From: Pseudomonadota bacterium
Lineage (GTDB): Bacteria; Pseudomonadota; Gammaproteobacteria; Xanthomonadales; Rhodanobacteraceae
Direction of reading: 5' to 3'
DNA: 64,000 bases
Assembly (NCBI GenBank): GCA_021793575.1
Contig: JAJYSM010000003.1
Coordinates: 1 to 64,000 of the forward strand
Below the pieces are notes generated by a model, which was given only the letters and a program-made list of their open reading frames with translations, ran no database searches and had not been told where the DNA came from. The translations under genes were made by a program, and so were the position numbers. This document shows positions 57,149 through 64,000 of the stretch, piece by piece. Each line of letters starts with the position of its first letter. Position 1 is the first letter of the stretch.

Positions 57149-58657
57149 ATGAAAAACCTGCTCGCCGTAATGGCCGCCGCCGGCATGGCTTTGTCCTTTG
57201 CGCCGGTCGCCCGCGCCGGCATGCCGGCGTCGGCGATCCGCCACGTGCTGGTCATCAGCATCGATGGCCTGCACGCGACCGACCTGCAGCACTATCTCGC
57301 GGCCTATCCGCATTCGACCCTGGCCGCGCTGGCCGCCGACGGCGTGCAGTACACCGACGCCCATGCCGCGGTGCCGGCGGATTCCTTCCCCGGCCTGCTC
57401 GGCCTGATGACCGGCGGCACGCCGGCGATCACCGGCGTGTACTTCGACGTCAGCTACGCCCGCGACCTGGCCAGCTCGGAGGCCGCCTGCAGGGCCGGTC
57501 AGCTCGGAACCACGGTGGCCTTCACCGAGGCCGCCGACGGCCCGCGCGACCGCCACGGTCAACGCACGCTCGACCCCGCGCGGCTGCCGCGCCGGGCGGG
57601 ATCGTGCGCGCCGGTCTACCCGCACGATTATCTGCGCACCAACACGGTCTTCAACGTGGTGCAGGCAGCCGGCGGCTACACCGCCTGGATCGACAAGCAC
57701 CCGGTCTACGAGATCCTCAACGGCCCCGACGGCCGCGGCGTCGACGACCTCTACACGCCGGAAATCGGCGGCGACTACGAGGGCGTGCAGGCCACGCCGG
57801 CCGACCACATCACCGGCTCGATCCAGCGCACCGAACGCTACGACGCGATGAAGGCCGACGCCCTGCTCAACCAGATCGACGGCTGGACCCACGACCGCGC
57901 ACAACGCGCGCCGGTGCCGACGCTGTTCGGCATGAACATGCAGGCGGTCAACGTGGCGCAGAAGCTCGCCGGCTACCGCGACGCCCGCGGCACGCCCACG
58001 CCCTCGCTGACGAATGCGCTGGCCCACTGCGACGCGCTGCTCGGGCGCATGCGGCAGGCGCTGCAGCGGCGCGGACTGCTCGACTCCACCCTGTTCGTGG
58101 TGACCGCCAAGCACGGCAACGCGCCGATCGATCCGCGCCTGTTGCGGCATGTCGAGAAAAAAGCGCTGGCACAAACCATTCGCGCCGCCGCGCCGCACGG
58201 GCTGGCCCAGCTCACCGCCGACCAGGGCGCACTTATCTGGCTGCACGATCGCGCTGACGCGGCGCGCGTGGCCGCCACGCTGCGCGCCGCGCCGGCGTCG
58301 CTGGGCATCCGAAAGGTCATCGCCGGTGCCGGTGTAGCGCGCTACTTCGGCACCGCCACCGGCGACCCGCGCACGCCCGACCTGCTGGTGCTGCCGCAGC
58401 CGGGTGTGATCTACGGCAAGCCCGGCGACGCCAAGCTGGCCGAGCACGGCGGCTTCGACGACGACGACACCCACGTGGCGCTGCTGCTCAGCAATCCGCA
58501 GCTGCCGCAGCGCGGCGAGCAGCTAGGCATGCGCGTCAGCACCACCGAGTTGGCGCCGACCATGCTGCAAGCGCTGGGGCTTTCCGCGCAGCGCCTGCAG
58601 GCGGTGCAGGCACTGCATACGTCGTCGCTGCCGGGCGTGCGCTGGCCGGCTTTCTGA
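57149..58657 (+). CDS. Secreted alkaline-phosphatase-superfamily hydrolase (variant active site)
   Basis: This 502-residue protein has a signal peptide (ending PVARAG) and the type I phosphodiesterase/alkaline-phosphatase fold. Metal motif DGLHATD is present; the nucleophile region is PADSFPGLLG, so serine replaces threonine; the usual SDHG is replaced by TAKHGNAPID; EHGGFDDDDTHV follows. This pattern is shared by a subgroup of bacterial family members. ATG 57149 is chosen over TTG 57146. It is likely co-transcribed with the upstream TonB receptor. Confidence 0.88.
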   Translation: MKNLLAVMAAAGMALSFAPVARAGMPASAIRHVLVISIDGLHATDLQHYLAAYPHSTLAALAADGVQYTDAHAAVPADSFPGLLGLMTGGTPAITGVYFDVSYARDLASSEAACRAGQLGTTVAFTEAADGPRDRHGQRTLDPARLPRRAGSCAPVYPHDYLRTNTVFNVVQAAGGYTAWIDKHPVYEILNGPDGRGVDDLYTPEIGGDYEGVQATPADHITGSIQRTERYDAMKADALLNQIDGWTHDRAQRAPVPTLFGMNMQAVNVAQKLAGYRDARGTPTPSLTNALAHCDALLGRMRQALQRRGLLDSTLFVVTAKHGNAPIDPRLLRHVEKKALAQTIRAAAPHGLAQLTADQGALIWLHDRADAARVAATLRAAPASLGIRKVIAGAGVARYFGTATGDPRTPDLLVLPQPGVIYGKPGDAKLAEHGGFDDDDTHVALLLSNPQLPQRGEQLGMRVSTTELAPTMLQALGLSAQRLQAVQALHTSSLPGVRWPAF

Positions 58658-58662
58658 GCCGT

Positions 58663-59040
58663 TCAATCCGATGCGCTGAGCGCAGGGTTCAGCAGCTCAC
58701 GCACGGTTCGCTCCAGCTGCGCCTTGCCAAACGGTTTGGGCAACAGGCGCACCTGTGGGAACTCCTGCTGCAATGCCGACTGGTCGCTGCCGGAGAGCAC
58801 CGCAAAGGGCAGTTTGCGCTCGATCAGCGCCAGCACCATGGGACGGGCGCTTTCGCCGCGCAGGTGCATGTCCAGCAACACCGCATCGACCTCGTGCGTA
58901 TCGATCTCCAGCAGCGCATGCGCCAGGGTGAGATTGACGAACACCTCGTGCCCCAGGTCGCGCAGGATGTCCTCCATCAGCATCGCAATCACCGGGTCGT
59001 CCTCGACCACCAGCAGACGCTTCGCTTCAGCAGATGTCAC
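58663..59040 (-). CDS. Stand-alone receiver-domain response regulator
   Basis: This 125-residue protein is a single receiver domain: acidic pair EDD (residues 13-15), phosphoacceptor D57 in VLLDMHL, and Lys in LLPKPFG. There is no output domain. It lies 79 nt after the hybrid kinase gene on the same strand and probably belongs to the same phosphorelay. Confidence 0.92.
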   Translation of the reverse strand: MTSAEAKRLLVVEDDPVIAMLMEDILRDLGHEVFVNLTLAHALLEIDTHEVDAVLLDMHLRGESARPMVLALIERKLPFAVLSGSDQSALQQEFPQVRLLPKPFGKAQLERTVRELLNPALSASD

Positions 59041-59119
59041 GTGCCCGCTCCTTCGCCCGGGATTTCGAGTCTGGCAGCCTCCGGGGTACCGCGCCAGATT
59101 GCCGGCGCACCATCGCCCC

Positions 59120-61174
59120 TCAATCGTCGTGCGTCAGGTGGGCCACGCGGGCAGCCAGCTCCGCCATGCTGAAAGGCTTGTTCAGAAGCTCCGTGCCCGG
59201 CATCGCATCGACATCGAAAATGGCCTCGGTGGCATAGCCGGTGATGAACAGCACTTTCAGCTGCGGCCGCAGTGCGCGCGCCTGGGCGGCCAGCTGCCGG
59301 CCGCCCAGGCCAGGCAGCCCCACATCGGTAATCAGCAGGTCGATGACCAGCGCGAGGGAACTCACCAACTGCAACCCACCGGGCCCGTCGTGAGCCTCGA
59401 TGCAGTGGTGCCCGAGATCCTGCAGCAGCGCCATGATCAGCTCGCGCACCGGCGGCTCGTCGTCCACCACCAGAATGGTCTTCGGCACCGTCGCGGCGGA
59501 TCGCGCAGGCCGTGATGCCGGCGACAGCTCCGTCGCGCGCTCGCCATGCAACCGCGGCAGATACAGGTGCACATCGGTACCTGCACCCAGCCGGCTGTCG
59601 ATCTGCACCATGCCACCGGACTGCCGCGCAAAGCCGTACACCATCGACAGCCCCAGGCCGGTGCCATGTCCGATCGGCTTGGTGGTGAAGAACGGCTCGA
59701 ACACGCGGCTGATGGTTTCCGGCGTCATGCCGACGCCGGTGTCGCTGACCGTCAGGCGGACGTAGTCACCCACCCCTGCCTGAGCTTGCACGGGGGCCCC
59801 GGCATCGAGCGGGCAGTTGGCGGTGCTGATGGTCAGCAAGCCGCTATCCGCCATCGCATCGCGCGCGTTGATGACCAGGTTCAGCAAGGCGTTTTCGAGC
59901 TGGTTGGGATCGCAGCGTGTCGCCCACAAGTCCGCCGACGCATGCACCTCGAGCCGGATCGCCGGGCCGAGGGTGCGGCGGAGCATTTCCGCCATCGAGT
60001 CGATCTGCGCATGGATGGACACCGCGCGCGGTTCCAGCGGCTGACGCCGGGAGAATGCCAGCAAGCGGTGCGTGAGCGCCGCGGCCCGCTGGGCCGAATG
60101 CATCGCCAGGCCGGCGCAGCGCTCGGCCTCGACACTGCGCCCCTGCGCCAGCCGGGCCTGCATCATCTCGATACCGCCGATCACGCCGGTCAGCAGGTTG
60201 TTGAAGTCGTGCGCGATACCGCCGGTGAGCTGGCCCACGGCCTCCATTTTCTGCGCCTGCCGCAGCGCCTCGTGTGCCTTCTCCAGCTCGCCGCTGCGCT
60301 CGGCCATGGCGATCTCGAGCAGGTCGGCGGCGCGCTTGCGCTCCTCGATATCGGTATTGGTGCCGATCCAGCGTTCCACGCTGCCATCCTCGGCGAGGAT
60401 CGGCACGGCGCGGGCGATGTGCCAGCGATGGACGCCATCCAGGCGGCGCAACCGGAACTCGGTCTGAAAGGGGCATCCGGTGGCCACGCTGCACGCCCAG
60501 GCCGCAGCCGCCGCGGCAATATCCTCCGGGTGCACGATGCGCGCGCGGCGAATCCCGTCCGGATCACCGGCGGCCACGCCCGCGTAGTCGTAGACACGGT
60601 CGTTGAACCAGTCCAGCGAGCCATCCGGCCGCGCCGTCCAGGCCTGGTTGGGCATCGCCTGCGCCAGACCGCGAAACTGCGCCTCGCTGCGGCGCAGCGC
60701 GCTTTCGGCACGCAATTGCACGGTCGTCTCCATGCAGGTGCAGAACATGCCTTCGATATCGCCCCGCGGGCCGCGCAACGGCGAATAGGAGAACGTGAAG
60801 CAGGCCTGTTCCTGAAAACCGTTGCGCTCGATCTGCAGCGGCAAATTCTCGAAAAATGTCGGCAGGCCGGCATAGGCGCGATCGATCAGCGGACTGATCT
60901 CATTCCAGATCTCCGGCCACACTTCGTGCATCGGCTGCGCCAGCGCCGCCGGATGCCGCCGGCCCAGGATCGGGATGTAGCCATCGTTGTACAGGCACAC
61001 GCGCTGCTTGCCCCACAGCAGGAACATCGGGAACTGCGAATTGAGCATCAGCGTGACCACGGTGCGCAGCGCGTCGGGCCACGTCTCAACGGCACCGAGC
61101 CGCGACTGCTGCCACGGATGGCTGCGCATCAGCGCACCCGCCGCGCCGCCGCCGCTGAGAAATCCGGTTTTCAT
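59120..61174 (-). CDS. Hybrid sensor histidine kinase (PAS-PAS-HisKA-HATPase-REC)
   Basis: This 684-residue protein has no membrane segment. Domains are PAS-like 30-155, PAS 165-285 with the PAC motif WIGTNTDIEERK, HisKA with H322 in GIAHDFNNLL, HATPase 415-540 (N-box LLNLVINARDAM, G-boxes DTGVGM and GTGLGLS), and receiver 565-680 with D617. The lack of an own output domain and the nearby receiver-only protein suggest a relay. The signal is unknown; the first PAS contains several cysteines (CFTFSYS, FCTCMET). Confidence 0.92.
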   Translation of the reverse strand: MKTGFLSGGGAAGALMRSHPWQQSRLGAVETWPDALRTVVTLMLNSQFPMFLLWGKQRVCLYNDGYIPILGRRHPAALAQPMHEVWPEIWNEISPLIDRAYAGLPTFFENLPLQIERNGFQEQACFTFSYSPLRGPRGDIEGMFCTCMETTVQLRAESALRRSEAQFRGLAQAMPNQAWTARPDGSLDWFNDRVYDYAGVAAGDPDGIRRARIVHPEDIAAAAAAWACSVATGCPFQTEFRLRRLDGVHRWHIARAVPILAEDGSVERWIGTNTDIEERKRAADLLEIAMAERSGELEKAHEALRQAQKMEAVGQLTGGIAHDFNNLLTGVIGGIEMMQARLAQGRSVEAERCAGLAMHSAQRAAALTHRLLAFSRRQPLEPRAVSIHAQIDSMAEMLRRTLGPAIRLEVHASADLWATRCDPNQLENALLNLVINARDAMADSGLLTISTANCPLDAGAPVQAQAGVGDYVRLTVSDTGVGMTPETISRVFEPFFTTKPIGHGTGLGLSMVYGFARQSGGMVQIDSRLGAGTDVHLYLPRLHGERATELSPASRPARSAATVPKTILVVDDEPPVRELIMALLQDLGHHCIEAHDGPGGLQLVSSLALVIDLLITDVGLPGLGGRQLAAQARALRPQLKVLFITGYATEAIFDVDAMPGTELLNKPFSMAELAARVAHLTHDD

Positions 61175-61360
61175 GCTGTCCCTGATCTACCGCCAATGTC
61201 TCCCGGATCTTAGCGCCAGACGATGAAAGACCTGCATGCGCGCCAGGTGATTCCCGTGCGGGAGCTTCGATCACCCGCTCGATCACGCCGACCGTCTCGA
61301 CGGCGCCGACCTGCTTTTGCCATGCTGCGCCGTGCCGCGATCACCTTGCCGGAGCCCCGC

Positions 61361-61783
61361 ATGACCGAGCTGCCCCCGTTCCACCTCGCCTTTCCGGTGA
61401 CTTCGCTGGCCAGCGCGCGCGCGTTCTATGGCGGCCTGCTCGGCTGTCCCGAGGGCCGCTCCAGCGACGACTGGGTGGACTTCGATTTCCACGGCCACCA
61501 GATCGTGGCGCACCTGGCGCCGGACGAAGTGCGCGCCGCTGCCGCGCACGACGTCGACGGCGACGCGGTGCCGGTGCGCCACTTCGGGCTGGTGCTGGCG
61601 CTGGACGACTGGCAGGCGCTGGCCGGGCGCCTGCGCGCGGCCGGCACGCGCTTCGTGATCGAGCCGCATATCCGCTTCGCGGGCCAGCCCGGCGAGCAGG
61701 CCACGATGTTCCTGCGCGACCCCTGCGGCAACGCGCTGGAGTTCAAGGCGTTCGCCGACCGCGCGCAGCTGTTCGCGAAATAG
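61361..61783 (+). CDS. VOC-family protein (glyoxalase/bleomycin-resistance-like)
   Basis: This 140-residue protein is a vicinal-oxygen-chelate fold of two beta-alpha-beta-beta-beta modules. It begins FHLAFPVTSLASARAFYGGLLG, with a possible metal ligand H8 and the C-terminal NALEFKAF glutamate. ATG 61361 has GGAG upstream; the track start 61223 is earlier than the fold. The reaction is unknown. A DUF3820 gene follows after 9 nt. Confidence 0.88.
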   Translation: MTELPPFHLAFPVTSLASARAFYGGLLGCPEGRSSDDWVDFDFHGHQIVAHLAPDEVRAAAAHDVDGDAVPVRHFGLVLALDDWQALAGRLRAAGTRFVIEPHIRFAGQPGEQATMFLRDPCGNALEFKAFADRAQLFAK

Positions 61784-61792
61784 GCCCGCACG

Positions 61793-62014
61793 GTGGAGGC
61801 GCAGGACCTGCAGAAACTGGTGCGCGTGCGCATGCCATACGGCAAGTATCAAGGCCGGCTGCTGGCCGACCTGCCCGGCGCGTACCTGGCGTGGTTCGCG
61901 CGCAAGGGTTTCCCCGCCGGCGAGCTGGGGCACCTGCTGGCGCTGATGCTGGAGCTGGACCACAACGGGCTGTCGCCGCTGCTGGAGCCGCTGCGCGATC
62001 GATCCGGCCCGTGA
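61793..62014 (+). CDS. DUF3820 small protein
   Basis: This 73-residue protein starts with GTG and shows the DUF3820 pattern VRMPYGKYQGRLLADLPGAYLAWFARKGFP. The family is widespread and uncharacterised, sometimes named putative quorum-sensing-regulated virulence factor. It is probably co-transcribed with the VOC gene 9 nt upstream. Confidence 0.85.
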   Translation: MEAQDLQKLVRVRMPYGKYQGRLLADLPGAYLAWFARKGFPAGELGHLLALMLELDHNGLSPLLEPLRDRSGP

Positions 62015-62241
62015 ATGCGTTGCCTCATCCGCTGCCGAGCGCAGGTGCGTAGCGCCGGAGCCGAAGAGTATCGGCCACCGAGTGCTGCGCCTTGGCCTGC
62101 TTGGCGCAAGCTGCGCTCAGCGCGAACGGGTTCCGCTGGCTGAGGTTCGACACCGCCCAGGAAGCGGAAACGAAGGCTCGTTGTCATGCGCTTGCAGCGC
62201 AAGCCACCGAGCATGCGGCGGACCTCCCACGGAATTCTCGC

Positions 62242-63585
62242 ATGCGCCACCTTCTGTCCGCCCTGCTGTTGGGCCTCGTGTCACTGCTTGCATCGGGCGC
62301 CAGCTTCGCGCGGCCGCTGCTGCTGATCTCGATCGACGGCCTGCGTCCGGCCGACGTGATCGACGCGCAGCAGCGCGGCCTCAAGTTGCCGAACCTGCAG
62401 GCCTTCCTCACCCGCGGCGCCTACGCCAGCGACGTGCGCGGCGTGCTGCCCACGCTGACCTATCCCAGCCACACCACCATCCTCACCGGCGTGTCGCCGA
62501 ACCTGCACGGGATCGGCGGCAACCTCACCTTCGATCCCTACAACAAGAACCAGCAGGGCTGGGACTGGTATGCCAGCGACATCCGCGTGCCCACGCTGTG
62601 GGACGCGGCGCGCGCGGCCGGCATGACCACCGCCAACGTGCACTGGCCGGTCAGCGTGGGCGCGCCGGTGGACTGGAACCTGCCGCAGATCTGGCGCAGC
62701 GGCACCCCCGACGACCGCAAGCTGCTCGCCGCGCTGGCCACCCCGGGCCTGCTGCCGGCGCTGGAACAAGGCCTCGGCCCGTATGCCGACGGCATCGACG
62801 AGAGCCTCGCCGGCGACCAGAACCGCGCCCGCTTCATGGTGAAACTGCTGGAGACACGCAAGCCGCAGTTCATGACCGCCTACTTCGCTTCGCTGGATGA
62901 CATGGAGCACGCCCGCGGCCCCGGCACGCCGGCGGCGAACCGCGTGCTCGAAGGCATCGACGCGCTGGTCGGCGAGCTGGTGGCGGCGGCGCAGCGCGTG
63001 CATCCGGACGGCGTGGTGGCGGTGGTCTCCGATCACGGCTTCGCGCCGGTGCAGCACGACGTGAACCTCTACGCGCCGTTCATCCAGGCCGGCCTGATCA
63101 CGTTCAAGGACGGCGCGGTCACCGACTGGCAGGCGATGCCGTGGAACGACGGCGGCAGCGCGGCGATCGTGCTGCGCCACCCCGACGATGCGGCGCTGCA
63201 GGCCAAAGTAGCCGCGCTGCTGAAACAGCTGCAGCATGACCCGCGCTACGCCATCGACAAAGTGCTCGACCACCGCCAGCTGGTGGCTGCCGGCGGCACC
63301 GCGCAGGCCAGCTGGTTCGTGCTGTTCAAGACCGGCGCCGAGATGGGCATCAAGGCGGATGCACCGCCGCTCACGCCGGGTCACTACCTGGGCATGCACG
63401 GCTACGACCCGGCGCTGCCGGCGATGCGCTCGACCTTCCTGATCGCCGGCGCCGGCATTCGGGCGGGCAGGAACCTCGGCTCGATCGACATGCGTGACAT
63501 CGCGCCGACGCTGGCGGCGCTGATGGGCGTCAGCCTGCCGCAGGCGCAGGGACACGCCCTGCTGCCGGCGGCGATGCCGCACTGA
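62242..63585 (+). CDS. Secreted nucleotide pyrophosphatase/phosphodiesterase (NPP-like)
   Basis: This protein of about 447 residues has a signal peptide (ending GASFARP). NPP motifs are intact: LISIDGLRPAD, the nucleophile region LTYPSHTTILTG, SLDDMEHARGPG, VVSDHGFAP and MHGYDP. Similar bacterial NPPs are known from Xanthomonas. The ATG at 62242 gives the signal peptide; the track ORF 62092 adds unrelated residues. It could release nucleotides or phosphate outside the cytoplasm. A TonB receptor gene follows 213 bp downstream. Confidence 0.92.
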   Translation: MRHLLSALLLGLVSLLASGASFARPLLLISIDGLRPADVIDAQQRGLKLPNLQAFLTRGAYASDVRGVLPTLTYPSHTTILTGVSPNLHGIGGNLTFDPYNKNQQGWDWYASDIRVPTLWDAARAAGMTTANVHWPVSVGAPVDWNLPQIWRSGTPDDRKLLAALATPGLLPALEQGLGPYADGIDESLAGDQNRARFMVKLLETRKPQFMTAYFASLDDMEHARGPGTPAANRVLEGIDALVGELVAAAQRVHPDGVVAVVSDHGFAPVQHDVNLYAPFIQAGLITFKDGAVTDWQAMPWNDGGSAAIVLRHPDDAALQAKVAALLKQLQHDPRYAIDKVLDHRQLVAAGGTAQASWFVLFKTGAEMGIKADAPPLTPGHYLGMHGYDPALPAMRSTFLIAGAGIRAGRNLGSIDMRDIAPTLAALMGVSLPQAQGHALLPAAMPH

Positions 63586-63798
63586 CCTGCTCCACACGGC
63601 TGCACGCGTTCGCACCGCTGCCATCCGTCTGGACGTCCATGTGAATCTGCAACAAAGCTGTAAGGCCTCGTACACAGAGCGTCATCAAGATTCACGCTGA
63701 TGGTCGCCAGGGGTGGCCACACCGATTTCCCACTCATCGCAGGCCCAGGGCCGCCCGCAGGGGCGTCCGTGCGGGCGTCTGCGCAAACAGGATCACTT

Positions 63799-64000
63799 AT
63801 GTCCCGCCTACATGCTCCACGCCGTACCAGTCTCGTGCTCGCGCTGCTGGTCGCCCTGCACGGCGTGCCGGCCTTCGCCGCCGACACCGGCGCCGCGGCC
63901 ACTCCCTCGCCGGAGCCGGCCGCGGCCGACAAGGCCCAGACGCTGCAATCGGTGTCGGTGATCGGTCAGGGCGAGACACGCCAGGTGCAGCGCATCACTG
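63799..64000 (+). CDS. TonB-dependent receptor, 5' end only (runs off the window)
   Basis: The first 67 codons are present. A signal peptide ends at about residue 27 (VPAFAA), followed by a Pro/Ala linker and then LQSVSVIGQGETRQVQRIT, which reads like a TonB-box/plug start of TonB-dependent receptors. AGGAT lies before the ATG. The rest is outside the window, so only the class can be stated. Confidence 0.75.
   Translation, partial: MSRLHAPRRTSLVLALLVALHGVPAFAADTGAAATPSPEPAAADKAQTLQSVSVIGQGETRQVQRIT

Noticed and set aside
63647-63664. CTGCAAC-AAAG-CTGTAAG as a Pho box before the last TonB receptor gene
   Set aside because: The 11-bp spacing fits, but the heptamers match only partly, so it was not listed as a feature.

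Overview
The window is a high-GC chromosomal segment of a gammaproteobacterium. Gene content and protein style suggest Xanthomonadales, most likely Rhodanobacteraceae (Rhodanobacter/Dyella-like). The evidence is several TonB-dependent receptors, secreted S9 and M61 peptidases, an AlgZ/AlgR-like LytS/LytTR pair, and palindromic intergenic repeats of a kind I associate with this order. The genus assignment is inference; no rRNA gene is present. Coding density is high, and long antisense ORFs are common because of the strong GC3 bias; these were left out.

Layout. 0-8 kb: tRNA-Arg(CCG), a secreted M61 peptidase, a membrane diguanylate cyclase, an APC amino-acid permease, a methyltransferase and a sterol-desaturase-like membrane hydroxylase. 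7.6-14.2 kb: one minus-strand operon for glycerol-3-phosphate (ugpB-ugpA-ugpE-ugpC-glpD-ugpQ), divergent from a secreted alkaline-phosphatase-superfamily hydrolase (14.4-16.4 kb). 16.4-18.6 kb: a small accessory patch with two antitoxin-type HTH genes lacking visible toxins, a possible PD-(D/E)XK-type protein of lower GC, a small lipoprotein and a cluster of hairpin repeats. 18.7-25.1 kb: S9 peptidase, acyl-protein thioesterase-like esterase, LytS/LytTR two-component pair and icd. 25.4-30.5 kb: a 1704-residue REC/GAF/PAS/GGDEF/EAL protein. 30.7-37.6 kb: an OFA-family transporter followed by the NAD-dependent formate dehydrogenase operon fdsG-fdsB-fdsA-fdsD. 37.8-43.9 kb: an Ala/Pro-rich lipoprotein, a SWIM/SNF2 helicase, a truncated pRiA4b-ORF3-like gene, a PepSY-like protein and a decayed stretch. 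44-49 kb: a nitrogen-assimilation block (glnA; porin-glnK-amtB) with two well-formed sigma-54 promoters. 49.2-53.4 kb: uppP, an AI-2E/PerM-type membrane protein and a stress-type cluster of small membrane proteins, then a PEBP protein. 53.5-64 kb: a PQQ-type sugar dehydrogenase, a TonB-dependent receptor plus secreted phosphodiesterase pair, a hybrid histidine kinase with a stand-alone receiver, a VOC protein, a DUF3820 protein, another secreted phosphodiesterase, and the 5' end of a second TonB-dependent receptor running off the window.

How the parts work together. A phosphorus theme runs through the window: a G3P uptake and oxidation operon, three secreted hydrolases of the alkaline-phosphatase/NPP superfamily, and TonB receptors beside two of them. 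Pho-box-like repeats with 11-bp period lie upstream of at least two of these units. A nitrogen theme is equally clear: glnA and the porin-glnK-amtB unit each have a -24/-12 promoter with NtrC-like half-sites upstream. The most unusual sequence observation is a pair of REP-like palindromes inserted in frame within fdsA, adding residues just before its ferredoxin-type iron-sulfur domain. I did not find a CRISPR array, a prophage, an intact insertion sequence or a complete new defence system.
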